DNA of 20,313 nt from Bordetella parapertussis (GCA_945883145.1 CAMCXB010000043.1:1-20313), one strand, 5' to 3'. Numbered from the stretch's first letter, positions 1 through 8,221 are shown. Notes: generated by a model from the sequence alone, not told the origin. Numbers and translations: made by a program.

Positions 1-297
1 GAAGTCACCGATTTGCATGAACTAGACCGCATGCTCATGATGGATGTGTTGTGGCAGATTGAAACAGTCGTGCGCGCAGTGATGCAGCCTAAAAAAATAA
101 ATTTAGCGAGTCTGGGAAATATGGTGCCGCATTTACATTGGCATATTATTCCGCGCTATGCCGATGATGCGCATTTTCCAGCGCCTATATGGGCCGAGTC
201 GCAACGTGTGACTCCCACTGCAATACTTGCAGAGCGTAGAGGATTGTTACCTGCTTTGCGCACTGCCATGGTAATCAGATTGCAGTCTTATTGTTAA
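1..297 (+). CDS. HIT family protein, C-terminal part (5' end outside window)
   Basis: The frame is open from base 1 to the TAA at 295-297, giving 98 residues of the C-terminal part of a HIT-domain protein (nucleotide hydrolase/transferase superfamily). The hallmark His triad H-x-H-x-H is visible as HLHWHII, preceded by a conserved NMVPHLH stretch, and is followed by RY and a Trp-containing tail typical of bacterial HIT proteins. The true start lies upstream of the window; the TTG at 13 is internal and should not be taken as the start. In Burkholderiales a HIT gene commonly stands just before the DUF971-ubiE pair, and it does here. The nucleotide substrate cannot be told from the sequence. The family is sure; the gene is partial. 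Confidence 0.85.
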   Translation, partial: EVTDLHELDRMLMMDVLWQIETVVRAVMQPKKINLASLGNMVPHLHWHIIPRYADDAHFPAPIWAESQRVTPTAILAERRGLLPALRTAMVIRLQSYC

Positions 298-356
298 ATC
301 ACTCACTGTTTTAAACTCCGCAGTCTGTATAAGATTAAAAATAGTAAAGAGAAAAA

Positions 357-773
357 ATGACTACACCACTGCGCCATGCCACCGCATTAGAACTGCACAC
401 TGCATCTTGTACACTTGAAGTGAGTTTTGATGATGGTAGTCGTTACACCTTGCCTTATGAATTATTGCGTGTCTATTCACCTTCAGCAGAAGTGCGCGGT
501 CATGGCCCTGGCCAAGAGACACTACAAATTGGTAAGCGCACCATACAGCTTAATGAAATTGAGCCAGTAGGTAATTACGGTTTGCGTCCCGTATTTTCCG
601 ATGGCCATGACAGTGGGATTTATACTTGGGATTATCTACACTGGTTAGGCGCTAATCACGAAGCCTTGTGGGAAGATTATTTACAGCGCCTAGAAAAAGC
701 AGGATATACACGTGAAAGTGGGCGCGATGCGACTGCTGTTGCGCCAATCAAGACAGGTTGCGCTTCACACTAA
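357..773 (+). CDS. DUF971 (GBBH-like N-terminal domain) protein
   Basis: This 138-residue cytosolic protein has no signal peptide or membrane segment. It consists of a single DUF971 domain, the fold found at the N-terminus of gamma-butyrobetaine hydroxylase. Recognisable parts are the LEVSFDDGSRYTLPYELLRV stretch near residues 21-40, a PSAEVRGHG segment, and FSDGHDSGIYTWDYL in the middle. Residues after about 120 look disordered. The molecular role of stand-alone bacterial members is not established; some relatives bind metal or sit beside Fe-S or cofactor genes, but nothing here proves that. The start at ATG 357 has only a weak purine-rich AAAGAG upstream. The gap to ubiE is 13 bases, so the two are probably co-transcribed, as is usual in betaproteobacteria. 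Confidence 0.85.
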   Translation: MTTPLRHATALELHTASCTLEVSFDDGSRYTLPYELLRVYSPSAEVRGHGPGQETLQIGKRTIQLNEIEPVGNYGLRPVFSDGHDSGIYTWDYLHWLGANHEALWEDYLQRLEKAGYTRESGRDATAVAPIKTGCASH

Positions 774-786
774 TAAGGAAAGTGAT

Positions 787-1518
787 ATGTCCAATACGCA
801 TTTCGGTTATCAGCAAGTTGCCGAAGAACAGAAGGCACATAAAGTAGCAGAAGTCTTTCATTCTGTGGCAGCAAAATATGATGTGATGAATGATCTCATG
901 TCAGTTGGATTGCATCGCCTTTGGAAAGCCATCACTGTGTCACATGCAGGTATACGTCCGGGTTTTCGTGTGTTGGATATTGCAGGTGGTACGGGTGATT
1001 TAGCGAAGGCATTTGCAAAACGTGTGGGCAGTAGTGGTGAAGTGTGGCATACCGATATCAATGAATCGATGTTGCGTGTAGGTCGTGATCGCATGATGAA
1101 TGAAGGGCTATTAATGCCCACCTTAATTTGCGATGCTGAGCATTTGCCTTTCCCTGATCATTATTTTGATCGCGTATCAGTCGCTTTTGGTTTGCGTAAC
1201 ATGACCCATAAAGATCAGGCCTTAGCAGAGATGCGTCGTGTCTTAAAGCCTGGTGGAAAATTATTAGTATTGGAATTTTCTAAAGTCATGCCGGCATTAC
1301 AAAAACCGTATGACTTATATTCATTCAAAGTTTTGCCATGGTTAGGGAAAAAAATTGCGAATGATGCAGATAGCTATCGTTATTTAGCTGAATCGATACG
1401 CATGCATCCAGATCAAGATACCTTAAAAACTATGATGCAAACAGCCGGCTTTGATCAGGTCGATTTTTTCAATCTCACTGCTGGCGTCGCTGCGCTACAT
1501 GTGGGCATAAAATATTAA
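787..1518 (+). CDS. ubiE: Ubiquinone biosynthesis C-methyltransferase UbiE
   Basis: This SAM-dependent methyltransferase carries out the C-methylation of the benzoquinol ring in ubiquinone synthesis, and in menaquinone makers also the last menaquinone step. The 243 residues match the family's usual length of about 250. SAM-binding motif I is VLDIAGGTGDLA at residues 62-73. The family stretches FHSVAAKYDVMNDLMSVGLHR (near 24-44), SVAFGLRNMTHKDQAL (131-146) and RVLKPGGKLLVLEFSK (151-166) are all present. I chose ATG 787 because an AAGGAAA Shine-Dalgarno lies just upstream and the protein then begins like UbiE (MSNTHFGYQ). An in-frame ATG at 712 would add 25 unrelated residues and overlap the upstream gene. 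ubiJ and ubiB follow, giving a ubiquinone cluster. Confidence 0.96.
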   Translation: MSNTHFGYQQVAEEQKAHKVAEVFHSVAAKYDVMNDLMSVGLHRLWKAITVSHAGIRPGFRVLDIAGGTGDLAKAFAKRVGSSGEVWHTDINESMLRVGRDRMMNEGLLMPTLICDAEHLPFPDHYFDRVSVAFGLRNMTHKDQALAEMRRVLKPGGKLLVLEFSKVMPALQKPYDLYSFKVLPWLGKKIANDADSYRYLAESIRMHPDQDTLKTMMQTAGFDQVDFFNLTAGVAALHVGIKY

Positions 1519-1545
1519 TCAACTTTCAATCATAAAGTCGCCCTC

Positions 1546-2148
1546 ATGATGTCAGTCTTGCCGATTGCTGCCACGATCAATTATTTGTTGTCGCGACAGG
1601 CTTTCCTTACTAGCTTACTCAAAACACATGCAGGTAAAACAGCGTGTTTTGATGTGGGCATAGTTAAACTCTATTTGTGTGTGACTGGTGAAGGTTTATT
1701 GCGTCAAGTCGAACAAACACAAGTAGCTGACAATAAACCTGCAGTCACGATACGGATTAAACCAACTGAGCTACCAGCTATCTTGGCAGATATGAAGCAG
1801 GCTTTTTCTCATGTGACGATAGAAGGTGATGCAGATTTTGCGAAAACGATTTCCGAAGTGGCGATGCAATTACAGTGGGATGCAGAAGAAGACCTTGCGC
1901 CACTTATAGGTGACATTGCTGCAGTAAGATTAGTGAAGTTTGCGCGAGCAAGCTTGCATAATCTAAAAGTCAGTAGTCAGAGTCTAGCTGATAGTGTGGC
2001 TGAATATCTGCTCGAAGAACAGCCTGTTTTATTACGTAGACAGACAAGATTAGAATTTTCTGAGCAAGTCATGACTGTGCGAGATGACACAGAACGACTA
2101 GCAAAGAGAATTGCACTGCTAGAAAAACAAAATCAGGAGCAGGCATGA
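1546..2148 (+). CDS. ubiJ: Ubiquinone biosynthesis accessory factor UbiJ (SCP2 domain)
   Basis: This 200-residue protein fits UbiJ, the SCP2-domain lipid-binding factor that helps assemble the soluble complex of late ubiquinone enzymes. The N-terminal half (about residues 10-120) has the SCP2-like pattern, with hydrophobic strands and the PAVTIRIKPTELPAIL and VTIEGDADFAKTI segments. The C-terminal part (about 165-200) is charged and heptad-like, suggesting a short coiled coil. The start is ATG 1546 or the adjacent ATG 1549; neither has a clear Shine-Dalgarno, so translation may be coupled to ubiE 27 bases upstream. Its stop codon overlaps the ubiB start in an ATGA, the usual pairing of these genes. 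Sequence conservation in this family is low, so position between ubiE and ubiB carries much of the call. Confidence 0.88.
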   Translation: MMSVLPIAATINYLLSRQAFLTSLLKTHAGKTACFDVGIVKLYLCVTGEGLLRQVEQTQVADNKPAVTIRIKPTELPAILADMKQAFSHVTIEGDADFAKTISEVAMQLQWDAEEDLAPLIGDIAAVRLVKFARASLHNLKVSSQSLADSVAEYLLEEQPVLLRRQTRLEFSEQVMTVRDDTERLAKRIALLEKQNQEQA

Positions 2149-3719
2149 TAATGAAGTTATTACGAGCACTGCATATCGTACAAATCGCGCTACGCTATGG
2201 TTTAGATGAGATTATTTTATCTTCCAACTCTGGACATCCATTCTTAAAAATCTTATCGGGATTATTTTTTTGGCGTGATTTGCGTGCTTCACGTGGTGAA
2301 CGATTACGTCGTGCGTTAGAAGAGTTAGGTCCTATTTTTGTAAAGTTTGGTCAGTTACTTTCTACGCGTCGTGATCTATTGGCATTGGATATTGCCGATG
2401 AGCTAGCACGCTTACAAGATCGCGTACCGCCATTTTCTTCTGATTTAGCTGTTGCAGAAATCACGCGCGCATTAGGTCGGCATCCTGATGAATTATTCGC
2501 TAGCTTTACGCGTGAACCGGTTGCGTCAGCATCGGTGGCACAAGTCCATTTTGCAGTGTTGAAAAATGGTAAAGAAGTTGCAGTGAAAGTGCTGCGTCCA
2601 TACGTACATCGCGCGATTAAAAAAGATATTGCCTTGTTACGCATAGTTGCCCTATTCATAGAGCGCTTATGGATAGATGGTCCGCGCCTTAAGCCACGCG
2701 AAGTGGTCGCGGAATTTGAAAAATATTTACATGACGAATGCGATTTAATGCGGGAAGCTGCGAATGCTAGTCAGTTACGTCGCAACTTCGCAGATTCTTC
2801 TTTGCTCTTAGTGCCAGAAATGTTTTGGGATTATTGTTCTAGTTCCGTGATTGTGATGGAGCGTATGCATGGCATTCCGATTTCACAGACTGCGCGTTTA
2901 ATTGCAGAAGGTGTGGATTTAAAAAAATTATCACGCGATGGTGTAGAGATATTTTTCACGCAAGTTTTTCGTGATGGTTTTTTTCATGCAGATATGCATC
3001 CTGGGAACATCATGGTCTCGACCGATGCTGCGACTTTTGGTCGTTACATCGCCTTAGATTTTGGCATAGTTGGTACCTTGACAGATTTTGATAAAGACTA
3101 CCTCGCACAAAATTTTCTTGCATTTTTTCAACGCGATTACAAACGCGTAGCGCAAGCGCATATTGAATCGGGTTGGGCGCCTAAAGAGACGCGTATCGAT
3201 GAACTTGAAGCAGCAGTACGTGCTTGTTGTGAGCCTATTTTTGATAGACCGCTTTCGCAAATCTCATTCGGTCAAATTTTATTACAGCTGTTTCAGACTT
3301 CACGTCGATTTAATATTGAAGTACAACCGCAACTGGTTTTATTACAAAAAACACTATTAAATATTGAAGGACTAGGAAGAGAGCTCGATCCTGATTTGGA
3401 TTTATGGCAAACCGCAAAACCCTTTTTAGAAAATTGGATGCGTGAGCAATTAGGATGGCGTGGTTTGTTGGCGCGTTTAAAAACAGAGGCGCCACATTAT
3501 GCGCAATTGCTGCCGCAGTTGCCGCGCTTATTGCATCGCACTTTATCCTTAAGTGCGGATCAGCAGCGTCATGATTATGAAAGAGTGTTGGATCAGATAT
3601 TATTTGAGCAAAGAAAAACCAATCGGTTCATTGCTCGCATCATTTATTTTAGTGGCGGCCTGATAGCAGGCATCTTGTTAGTACAATTACTCTATCAATT
3701 ACAAGATGTTTATTACTAA
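2145..3719 (+). CDS. ubiB: UbiB, atypical kinase/ATPase of ubiquinone biosynthesis
   Basis: This is a membrane-associated member of the UbiB/ABC1/ADCK atypical kinase family, needed for aerobic ubiquinone production; relatives show ATPase rather than protein kinase activity. In the 524 residues I see the diagnostic KxGQ motif (KFGQ, 67-70), the alanine-rich loop ASASVAQVH (127-135) replacing the glycine-rich loop, the lysine strand VAVKVLRP (145-152), the catalytic-loop equivalent HADMHPGN (281-288) and the DFG (305-307). The C-terminus (about 495-520) is hydrophobic and probably a membrane anchor. The start at ATG 2145 has AGGAG five bases upstream and overlaps the ubiJ stop; an ATG at 2151 is the alternative. 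The family usually reads HADPHPGN, so Met replacing Pro is a mild variation. Confidence 0.96.
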   Translation: MIMKLLRALHIVQIALRYGLDEIILSSNSGHPFLKILSGLFFWRDLRASRGERLRRALEELGPIFVKFGQLLSTRRDLLALDIADELARLQDRVPPFSSDLAVAEITRALGRHPDELFASFTREPVASASVAQVHFAVLKNGKEVAVKVLRPYVHRAIKKDIALLRIVALFIERLWIDGPRLKPREVVAEFEKYLHDECDLMREAANASQLRRNFADSSLLLVPEMFWDYCSSSVIVMERMHGIPISQTARLIAEGVDLKKLSRDGVEIFFTQVFRDGFFHADMHPGNIMVSTDAATFGRYIALDFGIVGTLTDFDKDYLAQNFLAFFQRDYKRVAQAHIESGWAPKETRIDELEAAVRACCEPIFDRPLSQISFGQILLQLFQTSRRFNIEVQPQLVLLQKTLLNIEGLGRELDPDLDLWQTAKPFLENWMREQLGWRGLLARLKTEAPHYAQLLPQLPRLLHRTLSLSADQQRHDYERVLDQILFEQRKTNRFIARIIYFSGGLIAGILLVQLLYQLQDVYY

Positions 3720-3728
3720 ATCTCACAA

Positions 3729-3758
3729 CTGACTCTCTGAAGTAGAGGGCTCTATAAT
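3729..3758 (+). promoter_or_regulatory. Promoter-like sequence for the sodium:solute symporter gene
   Basis: A perfect TATAAT -10 hexamer lies at 3753-3758, with CTGACT (four of six to TTGACA) at 3729-3734 and an 18-base spacer. It lies in the 81-base gap after ubiB and about 42 bases before the chosen ATG, so the symporter and perhaps the downstream genes could be transcribed apart from the ubi cluster. It was found by eye only. Confidence 0.4.
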
Positions 3759-3800
3759 GACTGCAATTTTATTAACACCGACTTTTGTGTGGGAGTGCGT

Positions 3801-5243
3801 ATGTCAACTCTAGTCACTTTCGTAATTTTGTATTTGATCATATCGCTAGCAATTGGTTTATATGCAGCCCGTATGGTTCACAATTCTGCAGATTATGCAA
3901 ACGCGGGTCGCTCACTACCGCTTTACATCGTGATTGCTACGGTATTTGCGACGTGGTTTGGTTCCGAAACAGTGTTAGGTATTCCTGCAAAATTTGCGAG
4001 TGAAGGATTACGCGGTGTCGTTGAGGATCCCTTTGGTGCTTCGCTGTGTTTGATTTTTGTTGGTTTATTTTTAGCACGCAAACTCTATCGTTTAAATTTA
4101 CTCACGATTGGTGACTACTATCGATTTCGCTACAACAAAGTGGTGGAAGTGATTGTATCGCTTTGCATCGTAATTTCTTATTTGGGCTGGGTGTCGGCAC
4201 AAATTACTGCATTGGGTTTGGTGTTTAATATTTTGTCTCAAGGGGCAATCTCTATGCCTATGGGCATGGTGATGGGTGCAACGATAGTCTTAATATACAC
4301 ATTATTCGGCGGCATGTGGTCAGTAGCACTGACTGATTTTTTTCAAATGACAATTATTGTGATCGGCCTACTCTATATTACTTATGTCGTAGCTGGGTTG
4401 GCGGGCGGTGCAGATGTGGTCTTTGAGCATGCATCAAAAGAAGGTAAGTTAGTATTTTTTCCGCAGCCAACCACAGCAGAGGTGTTGGCTTTCATAGGTG
4501 CTGGCATCACTATTATGTTTGGTTCTATGCCCCAGCAAGATGTGTTTCAACGCGTCATGTCCGCGCGTAGCGAAAATATTTCAGTCACCGGTGCGGTAGC
4601 GGGTGGTTCTTTGTATTTTATTTTTGCATTTATACCTATGTTTTTAGCTTACTCAGCGCAACTCATCGATCCTGCTATGTTTACTTCGCTAATTGATCAT
4701 GATGCGCAAATGATTTTGCCTGCGTTAGTATTAAATCACACACCTATTTTTGCGCAGATTTTATTTTTTGGTGCATTACTTTCAGCCATCATGTCGACTG
4801 CGAGCGGTACTTTGCTTGCGCCTAGCATCACGCTGACTGAAAACATACTGCGCGAATTTATCCCTATGGATGATGCACAATTATTAATGACTACCCGTAT
4901 CGTGGTTGTTATTTTCACTGTCATCGTCACGACCTTTGCGCTTTTATCACAAGGTATGCCGATATATGAAATGGTAGGCAATGCCTATAAAGTGCCGTTA
5001 GTCGGGGCATTTATACCCTTAGTGATGGGTTTGTATTGGCAGCGTTCTACCACTCAAGGTGCCTTGGTGTCTGTCTTGGGAGGGCTCTCATCATGGTTGT
5101 TGATGGAGTTCTTTGGTGCCGATTCCATCTGGCCACCACAGTTGGTTGGATTCTTAGTCGCGTTTTTCGGCATGATCGTTGGCTCCTTATTACCACAATG
5201 GGTGGCGCCATCCACTGCAATGGAAGGCACTGCCGACCAGTGA
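3801..5243 (+). CDS. Sodium:solute symporter family (SSF) transporter
   Basis: This 480-residue inner-membrane secondary transporter is almost entirely hydrophobic, with about 12-13 membrane segments by eye. It belongs to the Na+/solute symporter family (proline, pantothenate, acetate and similar carriers). The family hallmark GGMWSVALTDFFQ sits in the middle of the protein, and the early ATVFATWFGSETVLGIPAKF stretch is the usual conserved first-helix-pair region. The substrate cannot be predicted with confidence. I chose ATG 3801 because GGGAG ends five bases before it; in-frame GTG codons at 3789 and 3795 have no comparable site. It has its own promoter-like sequence and lies between ubiB and fmdB. 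Confidence 0.88.
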   Translation: MSTLVTFVILYLIISLAIGLYAARMVHNSADYANAGRSLPLYIVIATVFATWFGSETVLGIPAKFASEGLRGVVEDPFGASLCLIFVGLFLARKLYRLNLLTIGDYYRFRYNKVVEVIVSLCIVISYLGWVSAQITALGLVFNILSQGAISMPMGMVMGATIVLIYTLFGGMWSVALTDFFQMTIIVIGLLYITYVVAGLAGGADVVFEHASKEGKLVFFPQPTTAEVLAFIGAGITIMFGSMPQQDVFQRVMSARSENISVTGAVAGGSLYFIFAFIPMFLAYSAQLIDPAMFTSLIDHDAQMILPALVLNHTPIFAQILFFGALLSAIMSTASGTLLAPSITLTENILREFIPMDDAQLLMTTRIVVVIFTVIVTTFALLSQGMPIYEMVGNAYKVPLVGAFIPLVMGLYWQRSTTQGALVSVLGGLSSWLLMEFFGADSIWPPQLVGFLVAFFGMIVGSLLPQWVAPSTAMEGTADQ

Positions 5244-5261
5244 ACTCCTTCGGGCTAAGTT

Positions 5262-5290
5262 AGAAAACCCTTTATAATTCAAGGTTTTCT
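5262..5290 (+). promoter_or_regulatory. Inverted repeat enclosing a TATAAT box before fmdB
   Basis: AGAAAACC (5262-5269) and GGTTTTCT (5283-5290) form a perfect 8-bp inverted repeat with a 13-base loop. The loop contains TATAAT (5273-5278). No T-run follows, so it is a poor terminator. It may be a promoter -10 for fmdB with flanking operator-like arms, although no good -35 is visible upstream. The role is uncertain. Confidence 0.35.
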
Positions 5291-5310
5291 GAATTTTGTG
5301 GAGTAACGAG

Positions 5311-5655
5311 ATGCCCATTTACGCGTATCGCTGTGAAGCCTGTGGCTTTGCCAAGGACGTGTTACAAAAAATGTCTGATGCACCTCTCACAGAGTGCACC
5401 GCGTGTGGCAAGCCGGCCTTCAAAAAACAACTGACTGCAGCAGGTTTTCAGTTAAAAGGTAGTGGATGGTATGTCACAGATTTTCGTGGTGGACAGAGTG
5501 CGCCAGCAGCCAGTGAAGCAGGTGCCGCATCGACAACACCCTCAGTACCAGCTGCATCCAGTGGTGAATCGACTGCTAGCACAAGTGAAAGTAAGGCCAC
5601 AGCAACTGCAGCATCAACTTCAACAACACCCCCGAGTACGCCAACAGCGACCTAA
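5311..5655 (+). CDS. fmdB: FmdB-type zinc ribbon protein with Ser/Thr/Ala/Pro-rich tail
   Basis: This 114-residue protein begins MPIYAYRCEACG and carries two CxxC pairs (CEAC near residues 8-11 and CTAC near 29-32), forming the small FmdB/CxxC_CxxC_SSSS zinc ribbon, followed by the usual FQLKGSGWYVTDF segment. After about residue 62 the protein becomes a low-complexity Ala/Ser/Thr/Pro tail of some 50 residues, expected to be disordered. The function of the family is poorly defined; it is often called a regulatory protein from its link to formamidase genes, but its constant place upstream of DUF502 and aspS in betaproteobacteria suggests something else. I chose ATG 5311 because GGAG stands seven bases upstream; the TTG at 5296 would put the ribosome site inside the gene. 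Confidence 0.88.
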   Translation: MPIYAYRCEACGFAKDVLQKMSDAPLTECTACGKPAFKKQLTAAGFQLKGSGWYVTDFRGGQSAPAASEAGAASTTPSVPAASSGESTASTSESKATATAASTSTTPPSTPTAT

Positions 5656-5669
5656 TTATTTTATTTATT

Positions 5670-6284
5670 ATGCGTAAATACTTCATTACTGGATTGTTGG
5701 TTCTCGTACCACTTTCCATCACCTTATGGGTGTTACACCTTATCGTAGGTACCTTAGATCAATCGGTTTTATTGATGCCGGAAAAATGGAGGCCAGAATT
5801 TCTGTTGGGTTTTTATCTACCTGGTTTAGGTACGATACTGACCTTATTGATTATTTTGCTTACGGGTCTGGTGACGAGAAATTTTTTTGGTAATCGAATT
5901 TTGCAGTGGTGGGAATTACTCCTCAATCGCATACCGGTTGTGAATTCTATTTACTCGAGTGTCAAACAAGTCTCGGATACCTTGCTCTCTCCTTCCGGCA
6001 ATGCGTTTCGTAAAGCCGTGTTGATTCAGTATCCCCATGCGAACAGTTGGACCATTGCATTTCAAACTGGTGTACCAGGTGGTGATGTGAGAACACACTT
6101 ACAAGGTGACTACATTAGTGTGTATATCCCCACAACACCGAATCCTACTTCAGGTTTTTTCCTCATGCTAAGGCGTGCAGATACGATTGAACTCGAGATG
6201 ACGGTGGATGAAGCATTGAAATATATTATCTCTATGGGTGTGGTTGCTCCGGCCGAGCACAAACAATCTGAGCACACCCACTAA
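5670..6284 (+). CDS. DUF502 membrane protein
   Basis: This is a 204-residue integral membrane protein of the DUF502 family. Two hydrophobic helices are visible (about residues 4-28 and 50-70). They are followed by a conserved soluble region with LLNRIPVVNSIYSSVKQ (near 85-101) and a C-terminal half containing PTTPNPTSGFFLM, both family hallmarks. No function is firmly assigned to the family. The start at ATG 5670 lies 14 bases after fmdB and has no Shine-Dalgarno, only an A+T-rich TTATTTATT leader, so translation may depend on coupling to fmdB. aspS begins 35 bases after its stop, so fmdB, this gene and aspS probably form one transcript. Confidence 0.88.
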   Translation: MRKYFITGLLVLVPLSITLWVLHLIVGTLDQSVLLMPEKWRPEFLLGFYLPGLGTILTLLIILLTGLVTRNFFGNRILQWWELLLNRIPVVNSIYSSVKQVSDTLLSPSGNAFRKAVLIQYPHANSWTIAFQTGVPGGDVRTHLQGDYISVYIPTTPNPTSGFFLMLRRADTIELEMTVDEALKYIISMGVVAPAEHKQSEHTH

Positions 6285-6319
6285 TTATTGTTTTACGAAA
6301 TTTGAAACTGGAAACTGAT

Positions 6320-8137
6320 ATGTCGATGCGTACACATTATTGCGGCCTCGCTAATGAAGCCTTATTAGGTCAAACCATTAGCTTGTGTGGTTGGGTGCAC
6401 AGACGCCGTGATCATGGTGGTGTTATTTTTATCGATCTGCGTGATCGTGAGGGCTTAGTGCAGGTAGTGTGCGATCCAGATCGTGCGGAAGTATTTCAAA
6501 CAGCTGAAGCGGTACGTAATGAATTTTGTTTGCGCATTACAGGTGTAGTGCGTTTACGTCCCGATGGCACTAGCAACACTAACCTCACATCTGGCAAAAT
6601 TGAAGTGTTGTGTCATGAATTGGAAGTATTAAATGCTTCGGTCACGCCACCATTCCAATTAGATGATGACAATCTATCTGAAACAACCCGACTCACGCAT
6701 CGTGTTTTAGATTTGCGTCGCCCACAAATGCAGCAAAATCTACGTTTACGCTATAAGGTATCAATGGAAGTGCGTAAGTTTTTAGATGAGCATGGTTTCA
6801 TTGATATTGAAACACCGATGCTCACTAAATCCACACCAGAAGGTGCGCGTGATTATCTCGTACCATCGCGTGTCAATGCCGGACATTTTTTCGCCTTACC
6901 GCAATCACCTCAGTTATTTAAACAATTACTGATGGTGGCTAACTTTGATCGCTATTATCAAATCACGAAATGCTTTCGTGATGAAGATTTGCGTGCAGAT
7001 CGTCAACCTGAATTCACCCAGATTGATTGTGAAACTTCTTTTATGTCTGAACAAGAGATACGTGATCTGTTCGAAGGCATGATACGCATGGTATTTAAGA
7101 ATGCATTAAACGTCGATTTGCCGAATCCATTCCCTGTCATGAATTTCGCAACCGCTATGCATTTATACGGTTCAGATAAACCTGACATGCGAGTAAAACT
7201 AGAATTCACAGAACTCACGGATGTGATGAAAGATGTGGAGTTCAAAGTCTTTGCATCTGCAGCCAGCATGGAAGGTGGACGTGTAGTGGGCCTACGTATT
7301 CCAGGTGGAGCAAAAGAGCAAGGCGGTATGCCGCGTTCTGAGATTGATGCTTATACCCAGTTTGTCGCAATTTATGGCGCTAAAGGATTGGCTTATATTA
7401 AAGTGAATGAAAAAGCCAAAGGTCGTGATGGCTTGCAATCCCCTATCGTTAAAAATATTCATGATGCAGCATTAGCACAGATCATAGAAAAAACTGGCGC
7501 ACAAGATGGCGATTTGATTTTCTTTGGTGCTGATAAAGAAAAAATTGTGAATGATGCGATAGGTGCTTTACGCGTGAAAATTGGTCACAGTGATTTCGGT
7601 CGTAAGAATGGTTTATTTGAAGAGCAATGGCGTCCGCTGTGGGTAGTTGATTTCCCTATGTTTGAATATGATGAAGAAGCAGGGCGTTGGAATGCTTTGC
7701 ATCATCCCTTCACTGCACCTAAGTTAGGTCATGAAGATTTCATTGATAGTGATCCAGGTCGTGCTATTGCTCAAGCTTATGACATGGTGCTCAATGGTTG
7801 GGAGTTAGGTGGTGGATCCGTGCGTATCCATCGTGCTGATGTACAGAGCAAAGTATTCCGCGCATTGAATATAGGTGCAGAAGAAGCGCAAGCAAAGTTC
7901 GGCTTCTTACTCGATGCCTTGCAATATGGTGCGCCACCACATGGTGGTTTAGCATTTGGCTTGGATAGAATTGTGACTATGATGACAGGCGCCGAATCGA
8001 TTCGTGATGTGATTGCTTTCCCTAAAACACAACGTGCACAATGCTTACTGACGCAAGCACCATCCTTAGTCGATGAAAAGCAGTTGCGAGAATTGCATAT
8101 CCGTTTGCGCGCTGCTGAGCCTGCAATAAAAACCTAA
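6320..8137 (+). CDS. aspS: Aspartyl-tRNA synthetase, probably non-discriminating (Asp/Asn)
   Basis: This class II tRNA synthetase attaches aspartate to tRNA-Asp. Its 605 residues match the bacterial type, with an N-terminal OB-fold anticodon-binding domain (about 1-110), a catalytic core and the GAD insertion between the class II motifs. Recognisable pieces are GFIDIETPMLTKSTPEGARD, ALPQSPQLFKQLLM, CFRDEDLRADRQPEFTQID (motif 2) and GLAFGLDRI near the C-terminus (motif 3). In the anticodon domain it carries RRRDHGG with His32 and VRLRPDG with Gly83, the residues found in non-discriminating enzymes such as that of Pseudomonas aeruginosa; E. coli has Leu and Lys there. It therefore probably also charges tRNA-Asn, with GatCAB completing Asn-tRNA. 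The start is ATG 6320, which has GGAA six bases upstream; ATG 6326 and TTG 6302 are weaker. Confidence 0.96.
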   Translation: MSMRTHYCGLANEALLGQTISLCGWVHRRRDHGGVIFIDLRDREGLVQVVCDPDRAEVFQTAEAVRNEFCLRITGVVRLRPDGTSNTNLTSGKIEVLCHELEVLNASVTPPFQLDDDNLSETTRLTHRVLDLRRPQMQQNLRLRYKVSMEVRKFLDEHGFIDIETPMLTKSTPEGARDYLVPSRVNAGHFFALPQSPQLFKQLLMVANFDRYYQITKCFRDEDLRADRQPEFTQIDCETSFMSEQEIRDLFEGMIRMVFKNALNVDLPNPFPVMNFATAMHLYGSDKPDMRVKLEFTELTDVMKDVEFKVFASAASMEGGRVVGLRIPGGAKEQGGMPRSEIDAYTQFVAIYGAKGLAYIKVNEKAKGRDGLQSPIVKNIHDAALAQIIEKTGAQDGDLIFFGADKEKIVNDAIGALRVKIGHSDFGRKNGLFEEQWRPLWVVDFPMFEYDEEAGRWNALHHPFTAPKLGHEDFIDSDPGRAIAQAYDMVLNGWELGGGSVRIHRADVQSKVFRALNIGAEEAQAKFGFLLDALQYGAPPHGGLAFGLDRIVTMMTGAESIRDVIAFPKTQRAQCLLTQAPSLVDEKQLRELHIRLRAAEPAIKT

Positions 8138-8184
8138 TGCTATGGCAGATAGAGTGTCATGGTTTTTGTAACTAACTAACAAGG

Positions 8185-8190
8185 TATGAT
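8185..8190 (+). promoter_or_regulatory. Possible -10 element for nudB
   Basis: TATGAT matches the -10 consensus in five of six positions and lies 31 bases before the chosen nudB ATG. No convincing -35 stands 16-18 bases upstream. If active, transcription would begin near 8196-8198, inside the first arm of the aspS terminator hairpin, so the new RNA could not form that hairpin. Confidence 0.3.
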
Positions 8191-8215
8191 AAGGGCACCT
8201 CGCGTGCCCTTTTTT
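8191..8215 (+). terminator. Rho-independent terminator of aspS
   Basis: AAGGGCAC (8191-8198) pairs perfectly with GTGCCCTT (8204-8211) across a five-base CTCGC loop, and the T-run continues to 8215. This is a textbook intrinsic terminator 54 bases after the aspS stop. It ends the fmdB-DUF502-aspS transcript and lies directly before the nudB start at 8222. Confidence 0.85.
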
Positions 8216-8221
8216 ACGTCT

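Noticed and set aside
328..333. TATAAG as a -10 before the DUF971 gene
   Set aside because: There is no matching -35 at 16-18 bases, and the stretch is A+T-rich enough for chance matches.
712..786. Upstream in-frame ATG extending ubiE by 25 residues
   Set aside because: The extension overlaps the DUF971 gene, is not UbiE-like, and has no ribosome site, whereas ATG 787 has AAGGAAA and the conserved start.
3733..3752. Possible hairpin after ubiB (CTCTCT with AGAGGG)
   Set aside because: The stem is short and imperfect and has no T-run; the adjacent TATAAT makes a promoter a better reading.
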